Below are positions 8,087-16,930 of a stretch of 64,000 bases of DNA, piece by piece. Position numbers and translations under genes: made by a program. The stretch lies in assembly GCF_900102635.1 (NCBI RefSeq), contig NZ_FMZQ01000022.1:1-64000 (forward strand), in the 5' to 3' direction. How positions within the stretch are numbered: the first letter of the stretch is position 1; each line of letters begins with the position of its first letter. This DNA is from Ectopseudomonas chengduensis. Its GTDB lineage: Bacteria; Pseudomonadota; Gammaproteobacteria; Pseudomonadales; Pseudomonadaceae. The notes beneath the pieces are model-generated. The model had not been told where the DNA came from, did no database searches, and saw nothing but the letters and a program-made list of their open reading frames with translations.

Positions 8087-9145
8087 ATGTCGCCCTCTCC
8101 CGCAAGCCTTAATGACCAGCAACGCGCCGCTTATATCCGTGAACAGGTGATGGCCCAGGGCAACGCCCTGCGCCAACGCTACCCGATCCTGCAACATCAG
8201 GACGCGCTCGGCGCCGGTATTCTCGCTTTCGCACTGCTCGGCATGCTCGGCTCGGCGGCGTTGTACATCGGCGGCTACCTGGCCTGGTGGGCCTGCCTGC
8301 TGCTCAACGCCTTCTTCGCCTCGCTGACCCACGAGCTGGAACACGACCTGATCCATTCGATGTACTTCCGCAAGCGGCCGCTGCCGCACAATCTGATGCT
8401 GGCGCTGGTCTGGCTGGCGCGGCCGAGCACCATCAACCCCTGGGTACGCCGCCATCTGCATCTCAATCATCACAAGGTGTCCGGTAGCGAAGCGGACACG
8501 GAGGAGCGCGCCATCACCAACGGCGAGCCCTGGGGCATCGCGCGCCTGCTGATGGTCGGCGACAACATGATGAGTTCGTTGATTCGCTGGCTGCGGGCGA
8601 AGAACCCCGAACACCGCCGGCTGATCCTCACGCGCACGCTGAAGGTCTACGCGCCGCTGGGGCTGCTCAACTGGGCGACCTGGTACCTGTTCCTCGGTTT
8701 CCATCTGCTGGATTGGGCCAGTGCTGCGCTTGGTGCTCCGATCGCCTGGTCGGCCGGCACCCTGAACCTGATGGAGGTGGTGAACGTCGCCGTGGTGGTG
8801 CTGGTCGGGCCCAACGTGCTGCGCACCTTCTGCCTGCACTTCGTCAGCTCCAACATGCACTACTACGGTGATGTCGAACCCGGCAACGTGATCCAGCAGA
8901 CCCAGGTCCTCAACCCCTGGTGGCTGTGGCCGCTGCAGGCGTTCTGCTTCAACTTCGGCAGCAGTCATGCGATCCACCATTTCGTGGTCAAGGAGCCGTT
9001 CTATATCCGCCAGCTGACCGTGCCTTTCGCCCACCGGGTGATGCGCGAGATGGGCGTACGCTTCAACGACTTCGGCACCTTCGCCCGTGCCAATCGCTGG
9101 ACGCGCCGTCAAGAGGCGGGCGAGGAGCGTGCGCAGGCTGCCTGA
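8087..9145 (+). CDS. Membrane fatty acid desaturase / hydroxylase family protein
   Basis: 352-residue integral membrane di-iron protein. The three histidine boxes are present: HELEHDLIH (82-90), RRHLHLNHHK (121-130, two spaced His pairs) and SHAIHHF (near 294). Hydrophobic segments lie at about 42-75, 100-112, 205-225 and 235-260. Such enzymes insert double bonds or hydroxyls into acyl chains with O2; the exact substrate and regiochemistry cannot be read off. The ATG at 8087 has AAGAGG upstream. Divergent from an AraC regulator, which may respond to a lipid or related effector. Confidence 0.83.
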   Translation: MSPSPASLNDQQRAAYIREQVMAQGNALRQRYPILQHQDALGAGILAFALLGMLGSAALYIGGYLAWWACLLLNAFFASLTHELEHDLIHSMYFRKRPLPHNLMLALVWLARPSTINPWVRRHLHLNHHKVSGSEADTEERAITNGEPWGIARLLMVGDNMMSSLIRWLRAKNPEHRRLILTRTLKVYAPLGLLNWATWYLFLGFHLLDWASAALGAPIAWSAGTLNLMEVVNVAVVVLVGPNVLRTFCLHFVSSNMHYYGDVEPGNVIQQTQVLNPWWLWPLQAFCFNFGSSHAIHHFVVKEPFYIRQLTVPFAHRVMREMGVRFNDFGTFARANRWTRRQEAGEERAQAA

Positions 9146-9317
9146 CCCCAGCTGAGGGGGGGTCAGTCATTCGTCGTCGCACGACCCGACGGATGAGACT
9201 CGCAGCGCAATCATCGCGCCAGTAGTCGGCTAGAATTGCCCTGCGCCCGACCGCTCCTCAGACCCGACAGCGTCCACCGGACTTCGGCGCCCTCGTAGTT
9301 GCCATGAGGCGCCCAGG

Positions 9318-12197
9318 ATGCTTCGACCGCTTCGCTCACTGATCTTGCTGCTTTGCCTGGCCTGCGTCGTGCCGGCCTGGGCGGCCAGTGCGTTGCCGTT
9401 ACTCAAGCTCAGCGCTGCCGATCTGACCGCGCCGGTGAGCATCGAGCACAGCCTGCTGCTGGAAGACCCCAGCGGCCAGCTGAGCGCCAGCGAGGTACTG
9501 CAGCGCATCGCACAAGAGGGTCGCCAGGTTCAGGGCACCGCCCGCATCGGCTATACACGCAGCGCCTGGTGGCTCGCCGTGCAATTGCAGACACCGCCAG
9601 CCGAACGCCTGCAACTGATCATCGGCCAGACCTTCCTCGATGATCTGGAGGTCTGGCTGTTCGATGGCGAGCAGTCGCTCGGCCCACTGTACAGCGGCGC
9701 AAAACGTCCATTCGCCGAACGTGGCGAGCCCTATCCACAGTTTCTGCTCAACCTGCCGCGCCTGGGCGATGGCCCGCACAGCCTGCTGCTGCGCGTGCAG
9801 AGTCATTCGGCGATCAACCTGCCGCTGCAGGTGGTCGGCGCCGAACAGGGCCAACAACTGATCGCCTACAGCTGGCTACAGAGCGGCCTGCTGATCGGCG
9901 CCCTGCTCGCGCTGGCACTGTTCTATCTGGTCAAGTACAGCACCCTGCGCGAGGCGCAACTGGCCTACTTCAGCCTCACCTCGTTGTGCGTGGCGCTGTA
10001 CAACACCAGCCTGTACAACATTGCCGGCCTGCTCTGGCCGCAGTGGACGCTGCTGCCCAAATTGCTGGTCAATCTACCCACCGCCGGGATGATGATCTTC
10101 AGCTCGCTGTTCATCGCCAGCGCCCTGGGCCTGCAGCTGGGACGTCTGCGCTGGCTGCGCGATGCCCTGTTCGTGGCTACCCTGCTGGTCAGCATCGGCG
10201 GCGTCTTCGTCGACCATCCCCACGCCTACCAGACCCTCAACCTGCTGACGCTGGCTACCGGCCTATATCAACTGCTGCTGATGGTCCTCGGCGTCTATCA
10301 GCGCCGCCCTTATGCACCGGGCTATCTGCTGTGCTGGAGCGCTGCACTGGTGCTGATGCTGCTGGTGCCGCTGAGCCGCGCCGGGCTGATTCCGCTGCCC
10401 ACGGGCTTCTATGCGCTGTACGCCTACCTGCCGGCTTTAAGCATGCTGCTATTCGGCGCACTGCTCGACAAGCAACTGGAGCGGGTGCGCCGTGTGCTGC
10501 TGAGCAGCCAGGCGCAGGCCATCGATAATCTGGAGCAATACCAGGCGCTGTTCCGCCACAGCGGCGAAGGCATATTTCGTTGCCATCGCGACGGCCAACT
10601 GCTGGAAGCCAACCCGAGCCTGGCGCGTCTGCTCGGTAGCGAGACCCTGCCGGACGATCTCAGCCAGCTGTCACTGCAGAGTCTGGTGGGCGAAACCCAG
10701 TGGCGCTGGCTGCTGTTGCAAATCGACGTGCAGGCTGGCGCAGTCAGCTGCGAGTGCCAGCTGTACGACCTCGAACAGCGGCCACGCTGGGTCTACCTGT
10801 CGCTGCACCTGCGCCCGCATCAGGAATTCATCGAAGGCATAGTGGTCGACCTCAGCGAGCGCCGCGCACTGGAAGAACGCCTGCAACAGCTCGCCGCCCA
10901 CGACGCCCTGACCGGCCTGCTCAACCGCCGCGAGCTGGAAAGACTGCTCTCGGAAACGCTCAGCGGCGCAGCCAAACGGCGCTTCAGTCACCTGTTGCTG
11001 CTAGGGCTGGACCGCTTCAAGCAGGTCAACGACCTGTGTGGCCACTCCGCCGGCGACCAGTTGCTCAGGCAATTGGCAACCCAGCTCGCGCACCAGTTGC
11101 CGCGCCATGCCGAGCTGGCCCGCGTCGGCGGTGACGAGTTCGCCGTGCTGCTGCGCGAGGTCGATGACGAGGCCGCCCTCAAGCAGGCCGAGGCCTTGCG
11201 CCGGGCGGTCGAGCAGTTCGTTTTCACCTGGCAAGGGCGCCCCTTCCGTCTCCACACCAGCATCGGCCTGCTCGCCCTCGGCTCTGGCGTGCGCGACTGG
11301 GAGACCGCACTGACCTGGGCCAGCAGCGCCAGCCAACTGGCCAAGCACCAGGGCCGCAACCGCGTGTGCCAGTTCAACCCGGAAGATGGCGCGCTGCTCG
11401 AACATCAACGCCAGCTGCAATGGATTACCCGCCTGCGTGAAGCCTGCGAACGCGGTCATTTCGAGCTGTTCTTCCAACCCGTACAAGCGCTGCAGAGTGC
11501 CACCGCCGGCCTGCACTACGAAGTCCTGCTGCGCTACCGCGATCCGCAGAGTGGCGAGTGGATCAGCCCGGCACAATTTCTCGATGCAGCGGCGCGCTAT
11601 GACTTTCTCGGCGCCATCGACCGCTGGGTCGTCCAGCATCTGTGCGCCTGGCTGGCCGCCAACCCGCGGCACCTGGCGCAGCTGGCTCAGGTCAACGTCA
11701 ACCTCAGCGCCAACTCTCTGCTCGATTCCGACTTCCACCGTTTGCTGCAGAATGAGCTGCAGCAGCACGGCCTACCGCCCGGAAAATTCTGCATCGAAGT
11801 GACGGAAATGGTCGCCCTGGGTGAGCTGGGCGTCTCCGCCCAGTGGATCGAGGAACTACGCAGCAAGGGGCTGAAAGTCGCCCTGGACGACTTCGGCAGT
11901 GGCTTCGCCTCCTACGCTTATCTGCGTCACCTGCCGCTGGATATCCTCAAGATCGATGGCAGCTTTATCAGCGGCATCGAGAACGACCCGATCAACCAGG
12001 CCATGGTCGGCTCGATGCGACAGATTGCCGGGCAATTGAGCCTGCTCACCGTCGCCGAATTCGTCGAGACCCAGGCCAGCCTGGACTGCCTGCGCCGCCT
12101 CGGCATCGACTATGCCCAGGGCTACTTCGTTGGCCGCCCGCAGCCCTTGCGGCAACTGGCCGACGACGCGCGTCGCCACGACACTCAGGAAGCCTGA
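9318..12197 (+). CDS. 7TMR-DISM / PAS / GGDEF / EAL protein (cyclic di-GMP turnover)
   Basis: 959-residue inner-membrane signalling protein. In order: signal peptide (1-22), periplasmic 7TMR-DISM sensor domain (about 30-180), seven-helix membrane domain (about 185-385), short coiled coil, PAS domain (about 405-515), GGDEF domain (about 525-690) and EAL domain (about 700-950). The cyclase site is intact (GGDEF, 604-608). The phosphodiesterase motif reads EVL (735-737), with the later catalytic DDFGSGFASYAYL and LKIDGSFI present, so both activities are possible. It probably makes or breaks c-di-GMP in response to a periplasmic ligand, perhaps a carbohydrate. The 3' end overlaps the convergent receiver-HDOD gene by 13 bases. 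Confidence 0.9.
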   Translation: MLRPLRSLILLLCLACVVPAWAASALPLLKLSAADLTAPVSIEHSLLLEDPSGQLSASEVLQRIAQEGRQVQGTARIGYTRSAWWLAVQLQTPPAERLQLIIGQTFLDDLEVWLFDGEQSLGPLYSGAKRPFAERGEPYPQFLLNLPRLGDGPHSLLLRVQSHSAINLPLQVVGAEQGQQLIAYSWLQSGLLIGALLALALFYLVKYSTLREAQLAYFSLTSLCVALYNTSLYNIAGLLWPQWTLLPKLLVNLPTAGMMIFSSLFIASALGLQLGRLRWLRDALFVATLLVSIGGVFVDHPHAYQTLNLLTLATGLYQLLLMVLGVYQRRPYAPGYLLCWSAALVLMLLVPLSRAGLIPLPTGFYALYAYLPALSMLLFGALLDKQLERVRRVLLSSQAQAIDNLEQYQALFRHSGEGIFRCHRDGQLLEANPSLARLLGSETLPDDLSQLSLQSLVGETQWRWLLLQIDVQAGAVSCECQLYDLEQRPRWVYLSLHLRPHQEFIEGIVVDLSERRALEERLQQLAAHDALTGLLNRRELERLLSETLSGAAKRRFSHLLLLGLDRFKQVNDLCGHSAGDQLLRQLATQLAHQLPRHAELARVGGDEFAVLLREVDDEAALKQAEALRRAVEQFVFTWQGRPFRLHTSIGLLALGSGVRDWETALTWASSASQLAKHQGRNRVCQFNPEDGALLEHQRQLQWITRLREACERGHFELFFQPVQALQSATAGLHYEVLLRYRDPQSGEWISPAQFLDAAARYDFLGAIDRWVVQHLCAWLAANPRHLAQLAQVNVNLSANSLLDSDFHRLLQNELQQHGLPPGKFCIEVTEMVALGELGVSAQWIEELRSKGLKVALDDFGSGFASYAYLRHLPLDILKIDGSFISGIENDPINQAMVGSMRQIAGQLSLLTVAEFVETQASLDCLRRLGIDYAQGYFVGRPQPLRQLADDARRHDTQEA

Positions 12198-13399
12198 TAG
12201 AGCGCCACCGGTACGCGCTCGAGCAGCGCCAGATCCAAGCGCAACATGCGCACGCAGCGTGCTTCGACCAGGCTGGCTGGTAGCTCGTTGTTCGGCAGGG
12301 CCAGCAACAGACCAGTGAGGTTGAGCACCAGCGCCTCACGCGAGAACACGCCGCTGCCCAGGCCATAGAGCGCTGCGATCAGCTCTCGCAGGCCGAACGG
12401 CAATCGCCAGCGGATACGCAGGGCCGAACCGAAGCTCGCCGAGCGGCGCAGCATCGCATCGTCGATCTGCTCATTGCTCAGTTCACCACCCGCTTCCTGC
12501 CAGTCCTGCAGGCTGCGCAGCAGGGCCAGCTCGCCCAGATTGTGCAGCAGACCGGCGGTATAGCAGAGCTCGGCGTCCAGCTTCAGTTCGAGCGCCAGCC
12601 AGCGCGCCAGCTCGGCGCTGCGTCGCGCCTGCTGCCAGGTATGCGCAGCCAATTCTGCCAGGCGTGGGTCACGCAGCTGGGCATTGCGCTGCAGCGCCAG
12701 GCCTAGCACCAAATTCAGCGTGCGCGCCACACCCAGGCGCTGCAGCGCCTGGGTCAGGGTATGACAAGGCACACCCTGATGCTGCGCGGCGGTGCTGGCT
12801 GCGGCAATCAGCAGCGCGGTGATCTGCGGGTCGCTGCCGAACACCGCCTCCAATTCGCCCAGGTCCTGCTCGCCGGCCTGCAGCCCCTGACTCACGGCAT
12901 TGCGTACATCGCTGAGCAGCGGTGCACCCTGCCCCTCTTCGCGCACCGTATCGAGATAGTCACGCAGCTCGCTGAGCAACAGCGGCTGACGCACCGCCAC
13001 CGCAGCCGCAGGCGCGGGCAACAATGTGCGCAGACGCTGACGCAGACTCTCGGCATTGAAGGGCTTGGCCAGATAGGCACTGGGCGCCAGCGGCCGCGCG
13101 GCGCGCACGCTGCTGGCATCCAGGCGACCACTGATGAGCACGAACGGCAGCGCCGGTGTACGCGGGTGACGGCGCAACTGGCGCAGCAGCTCCAGGCCGT
13201 CGAGCCCCGGAAGCTCGCCATCGGCGATCACCAGATCGGGCAAGCGCCGCTTGCAACGCGCCAGAGCCGCCTGACCATCGCTGACCTGCAGTACACGGGC
13301 ATCGCCACACACGTCTAGCACCAGTTGCTGCAACAGGTTGGACGTCCAGGGATCCGCCTCGGCAATCAGGACTTCCACACAATGAGCTGAAGCGGTCAT
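12185..13399 (-). CDS. Response regulator with C-terminal HDOD domain
   Basis: 404 residues from the ATG at 13399, which has AGAGG upstream. The N-terminal receiver domain (about 6-120) has the acidic pocket (EAD), a phosphoacceptor region DLVIADGELPG and the conserved Lys in AKPFN. The rest is an HDOD domain (about 150-390), an HD-fold without the full metal-binding set, with the characteristic GLLHNLGELALL. Such proteins act in signalling, often near c-di-GMP or chemotaxis genes; no output enzyme is attached. Convergent with, and overlapping, the GGDEF/EAL gene. No cognate kinase is nearby. Confidence 0.85.
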   Translation of the reverse strand: MTASAHCVEVLIAEADPWTSNLLQQLVLDVCGDARVLQVSDGQAALARCKRRLPDLVIADGELPGLDGLELLRQLRRHPRTPALPFVLISGRLDASSVRAARPLAPSAYLAKPFNAESLRQRLRTLLPAPAAAVAVRQPLLLSELRDYLDTVREEGQGAPLLSDVRNAVSQGLQAGEQDLGELEAVFGSDPQITALLIAAASTAAQHQGVPCHTLTQALQRLGVARTLNLVLGLALQRNAQLRDPRLAELAAHTWQQARRSAELARWLALELKLDAELCYTAGLLHNLGELALLRSLQDWQEAGGELSNEQIDDAMLRRSASFGSALRIRWRLPFGLRELIAALYGLGSGVFSREALVLNLTGLLLALPNNELPASLVEARCVRMLRLDLALLERVPVALYQAS

Positions 13400-13624
13400 G
13401 CGAGCCTCTGGGCGAATGACGAACGGAGGATGCCCGAACCCCATGTACCCACATCCACCAAAAAGCTGATGGATGAGTCAGTTCCACGGCAACGGCGCAG
13501 TCTAAACCGAGGTGTTGTGTGACGTAAGTCGCAGGTGAGCGAGTTGCGCAAAAAAAATGCGCGACCAATAGCCGCGCAAATGAGCGGCGCAGGCGCGAGT
13601 CCGAGCGCTGCCAGGAAACACGGG

Positions 13625-13656
13625 CAAAAAAAAGCCCGCCGATTAGGGCGGGCTTC
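13625..13656 (-). terminator. Intrinsic terminator of rpmB-rpmG
   Basis: Perfect 8-bp stem AGCCCGCC (13633-13640) / GGCGGGCT (13647-13654) with a 6-base loop. On the minus strand it is followed by a run of eight or so T, 20 bases after the rpmG stop. Confidence 0.9.
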
Positions 13657-13676
13657 TTTGCCAGGCAGCCGATCAA

Positions 13677-13832
13677 TTACTTGATCTTGGCTTCCTTGTA
13701 CATCACGTGCTTGCGTACGACCGGATCGAATTTCTTGATTTCGATCTTGTCGGGGGTGGTGCGCTTGTTCTTGTCGGTGGTGTAGAAATGGCCGGTACCG
13801 GCGCTGGACACCAAACGGATCAGTTCACGCAT
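13677..13832 (-). CDS. rpmG: 50S ribosomal protein L33
   Basis: 51-residue ribosomal protein, read directly from the sequence: begins MRELIRLVSSAGTGHFYTT and ends VRKHVMYKEAKIK. Full length for L33. It lacks the CxxC zinc pair, as in the zinc-independent L33 of gammaproteobacteria. It lies 10 bases downstream of rpmB with a clear AAGGAG ribosome site, and the pair ends in an intrinsic terminator. The rpmB-rpmG pairing is standard in proteobacteria. Confidence 0.97.
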   Translation of the reverse strand: MRELIRLVSSAGTGHFYTTDKNKRTTPDKIEIKKFDPVVRKHVMYKEAKIK

Positions 13833-13842
13833 GACTCTCTCC

Positions 13843-14079
13843 TTAAACCTTTTCGCCGCGAGCGCGCAGCTCAGCCAGCACTACGTCGATGCCACGCTTG
13901 TCGATGACGCGCATGCCTTTGGCAGATACGCGCAGACGCACGAAGCGCTTCTCGGACTCGACCCAGAAGCGATGGTGCTGCAGGTTCGGCAGGAAACGAC
14001 GACGGGTTTTGTTGTTTGCGTGGGAAATGTTGTTCCCGGTTACCGGACCCTTACCGGTAACTTGACAGACTCTCGACAT
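13843..14079 (-). CDS. rpmB: 50S ribosomal protein L28
   Basis: 78-residue large-subunit protein. Starts MSRVCQVTGKGPVTGNNISH and carries the conserved ANNKTRRRFLPNLQHHRFW stretch; full length for L28. First gene of the rpmB-rpmG operon; its promoter should lie in the stretch to 14424. Confidence 0.97.
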   Translation of the reverse strand: MSRVCQVTGKGPVTGNNISHANNKTRRRFLPNLQHHRFWVESEKRFVRLRVSAKGMRVIDKRGIDVVLAELRARGEKV

Positions 14080-14424
14080 GCCTCAGCCCTCTAAAACCAC
14101 ATGCCCAACCCGGCATGGGTTGGCCGCTTAAACTCAATGTCATTGGCGCTCGGCGCCGCGTTTCTCGAGGGTCTTACCGGGCGCACTGGATAGCGCAAGA
14201 ACCGGGCCCCTAGAAAAGAGCGCTGCTTTATACCAGAAAGCCCTGGGAGCAACAAGGAAAAACGCAGGATAAAACCCAACCCCGAGCCAGCAGCCCCGCC
14301 GGGGGCCGGCCCGTTGGGGCCTGATCAAGATTTGACCGCTCGTCGCCTCGATCGGGTATTCAGCGCATGGCAAATCGACTAGGGTTGCAAGCTTGCCGTT
14401 CACGCCAGGAATGAGGACTTCACC
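14080..14424. other. Gene-free stretch with rpmB and binding-protein promoters
   Basis: About 345 bases between two divergent genes, so it must hold both promoters. Open frames here on the minus strand are low-complexity and not called. A GC-rich imperfect palindrome lies around 14290-14320. No confident promoter motif was identified. The binding-protein gene has AGGAATGAGG in front of its ATG. Confidence 0.5.
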
Positions 14425-16002
14425 ATGCGCCTGTTGCTCGCTGCTCTACTGTGCACCCCGATCCTGGCCCAGGCCGCCACCCTCAGCGTATGCACCGAAG
14501 CCAGCCCGGAGGGTTTCGACGTGGTGCAGTACAACTCGCTGACCACCACCAATGCCTCGGCCGACATGCTGATGAACCGTCTGGTGGAATTCGACGCCGA
14601 GCAGGGCAAACTGCTGCCGAGCCTGGCGCGCAGCTGGTCGATCTCCGCCGATGGCCTGGTCTACGACTTCACCCTGCGCGACGACGTGCAATTTCACCAC
14701 AGCGCCGACTTCACGCCCAGCCGCACTCTCGATGCCCGGGACGTGCTGTTCAGCTTCCAGCGCATGCTCGACGAGCAGCACCCCTGGCACGCGGTCGCTG
14801 CCAGCGGTTATCCACATGCTCAGTCGATGCAGTGGCCGAGCCTGATCGCCAAGATCGAGGCGCCGGATACGCACCGCGTACGCATCACCCTGAACCGCCG
14901 CGATGCGACCTTCCTCGCCACCCTGAGCATGGGCTTCGCTTCGATCTATTCCGCCGAATACGCCGACCAGCTGATGGCCGCCGGCACCCCGCAGAAGCTC
15001 AACAGCGCGCCCATCGGCAGCGGTCCGTTCGCCTTCGAGCGTTTCCAGAAGGATGCCGCAGTGCGCTACCGCGCCAACCCGGAGTATTTCGCCGGCAAGC
15101 CGGGCGTGGACCGGGTGATCTTCGCCATCACCCCAGACAGCAACGTGCGCCTGCAGAAGCTGCGCCGTGGCGAATGCCAGATCGCTCTGTCGCCGAAACC
15201 GCAGGACGTGCAGGCCATCGCCGGCGACGCCAAGCTGAAAAGCGCACAGACCGCCGCGTTCATGACCGCCTTCGTCGGCATCAACAGCCAGCATCCACCA
15301 CTGGACAAACCGCAAGTGCGCCAGGCGATCAACCTGGCCTTCGACAAGGCCAGCTACGTCAAGGCCGTGTTCGAGGGCAGCGCCGAGCCGGCCAATGGCC
15401 CGTACCCGCCGAACACATGGAGCTACGCCAGCGAACTGCCCGGCTATGCGCATGATCCGGCCAAGGCCCGCGCCCTGCTGGCCGAGGCTGGTCTGGCAGA
15501 GGGTTTCAAGACCACGATCTGGACCCGCCCCAGCGGCAGCCTGCTCAATCCCAACCCCAGCCTCGGCGCGCAGCTGCTGCAGGCGGATCTGGCCAAGGTG
15601 GGCATCGACGCCGAGATTCGCGTGATCGAATGGGGCGAGCTGATCCGCCGCGCCAAGGCCGGCGAGCACGACCTGCTGTTCATGGGCTGGGCTGGCGACA
15701 ACGGCGACCCGGATAACTTCCTCACCCCGCAATTCGCCTGCGCCTCGGTGCAGTCAGGGCTGAACTTCGCCCGCTACTGCGACGAAACGCTGGACAAGCT
15801 GATCGCGGACGGCAAGGCCAGCAGCGACCAGGATGAGCGCAGCCGCCTTTATCACCAGGCGCAGCAGATCATTCAGGAGCAGGCGCTGTGGCTGCCGTTG
15901 GCCCACCCGACCGCCTTCGCGCTGCTCAGCGCCAAGGTCGAGGGTTACCAGGTCAGCCCCTTTGGCCGGCAGAATTTCGCTTCGGTACAGATGGCACCAT
16001 AA
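14425..16002 (+). CDS. Periplasmic oligopeptide/dipeptide-binding protein of an ABC transporter (DppA-like)
   Basis: 525-residue solute-binding protein of the SBP_bac_5 family. It has a signal peptide (about 1-18, cleavage after AQA). Family features include the LMNRLVEFDAEQGKLLPSLARSW opening, DVLFSFQRMLDEQHPW and NLAFDKASYVKAVFEG. It captures peptides, or a similar ligand such as haem or a polycation, in the periplasm for an inner-membrane permease. No permease or ATPase genes are adjacent, so it is either an orphan or serves a Dpp system encoded elsewhere. A gene of this kind sits at the same place in P. aeruginosa. Confidence 0.88.
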   Translation: MRLLLAALLCTPILAQAATLSVCTEASPEGFDVVQYNSLTTTNASADMLMNRLVEFDAEQGKLLPSLARSWSISADGLVYDFTLRDDVQFHHSADFTPSRTLDARDVLFSFQRMLDEQHPWHAVAASGYPHAQSMQWPSLIAKIEAPDTHRVRITLNRRDATFLATLSMGFASIYSAEYADQLMAAGTPQKLNSAPIGSGPFAFERFQKDAAVRYRANPEYFAGKPGVDRVIFAITPDSNVRLQKLRRGECQIALSPKPQDVQAIAGDAKLKSAQTAAFMTAFVGINSQHPPLDKPQVRQAINLAFDKASYVKAVFEGSAEPANGPYPPNTWSYASELPGYAHDPAKARALLAEAGLAEGFKTTIWTRPSGSLLNPNPSLGAQLLQADLAKVGIDAEIRVIEWGELIRRAKAGEHDLLFMGWAGDNGDPDNFLTPQFACASVQSGLNFARYCDETLDKLIADGKASSDQDERSRLYHQAQQIIQEQALWLPLAHPTAFALLSAKVEGYQVSPFGRQNFASVQMAP

Positions 16003-16013
16003 GCCGTCATCAT

Positions 16014-16105
16014 GGTGGGCTAAAGCCCACCCTACACGTCACATAAAGACAGGTAGGGCGGGTGCAACCCGCCGCATCGATAACGGCGAGTTGCACCCGC
16101 CCTAC
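16014..16105. repeat. Two dispersed palindromes in the gap before radC
   Basis: The first is GGTGGGC-TAAA-GCCCACC (16014-16031). The second is a 15-base perfect inverted repeat, GTAGGGCGGGTGCAA (16053-16067) / TTGCACCCGCCCTAC (16091-16105). They lie between the convergent binding-protein and radC genes and could act as a two-way transcript-end structure. Confidence 0.8.
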
Positions 16106-16116
16106 GCATGTCCCAG

Positions 16117-16791
16117 CTACATCCAACCCAGCTCGGCCATCGATAGCGGCTCGCCATCGCCGACGATGAAATGGTCGAGCACGCGCACCTCGACCAGCGC
16201 CAGAGCATCCTTGAGGCGCTGGGTCAGTACGCGGTCGGCCTGGCTGGGTTCCGACACGCCCGATGGGTGGTTATGGGTAAGGATGACGGCGGCGGCATTG
16301 TTGGCCAGCGCTCGCTTGACCACCTGCCTGGGATAAACGCTGGCGCTGTCGATGCTGCCGCGAAACAGCACCTCGAAGGCCAGCACGCGGTGCTTGGCAT
16401 CGAGAAACAGGCAGCCGAACACCTCATGCGGCTCGTGGCGCAGCTGCGCCTTGAGGTAGTCGCGCACCGCCTGCGGGCTTTCCAGCGCCGAATCGCGGCG
16501 CAGGCGCTCGGCCAGGTGCCGTCTGGCCATCTCCAGCACGGCCTGCAGCTGTGCGTACTTGGCTGGGCCCAGGCCCAGGTGCTGGCTGAAGTCGGGCAGA
16601 TCCGCCTCCAGCAGCGCACGCAGGCTGCCGAACTCGGCGAGCAGCCGGCGCGCCAGATCCACCGCACTGCAACCGGCCACGCCGGTGCGCAGGAAGATTG
16701 CCAGTAATTCGGCGTCGGTTAGCGCAGCAGCGCCTTGCGCCAGCAGTTTTTCCCGCGGGCGCTCTGCCGCGGGCCAGTCACGAATGCTCAT
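16117..16791 (-). CDS. radC: RadC family JAB1/MPN metalloprotease-fold protein
   Basis: 224 residues from the ATG at 16791 (GGGAGG lies seven bases upstream; an in-frame GTG at 16797 overlaps that site and is rejected). An N-terminal helix-hairpin-helix region (about 1-95) precedes an MPN+ domain with the complete JAMM metal set: HNHPSG (His173, His175) and Asp186. Despite the historical name it is not required for DNA repair in tested bacteria; its true role is uncertain. Divergent from coaBC, a conserved arrangement. Confidence 0.93.
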   Translation of the reverse strand: MSIRDWPAAERPREKLLAQGAAALTDAELLAIFLRTGVAGCSAVDLARRLLAEFGSLRALLEADLPDFSQHLGLGPAKYAQLQAVLEMARRHLAERLRRDSALESPQAVRDYLKAQLRHEPHEVFGCLFLDAKHRVLAFEVLFRGSIDSASVYPRQVVKRALANNAAAVILTHNHPSGVSEPSQADRVLTQRLKDALALVEVRVLDHFIVGDGEPLSMAELGWM

Positions 16792-16930
16792 GTACACCTC
16801 CCTATTGAGCCAGGCGCCCGCTGTTCCGCTGCGGGCGCTGTGCTATCGTAGCCCATCTTTTTACACGGGGCCGGCCTGGGGAGGCGTTGGTCACGTGGCG
16901 CACATCCACCGGTATATAAAAGGCAGGCCT

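Noticed and set aside
16559..16930. N-terminal extension of coaBC
   Set aside because: The frame is open but lies across the radC antisense region and its own promoter; CoaBC begins at the ATG at 16931 with the normal flavodoxin-fold start.
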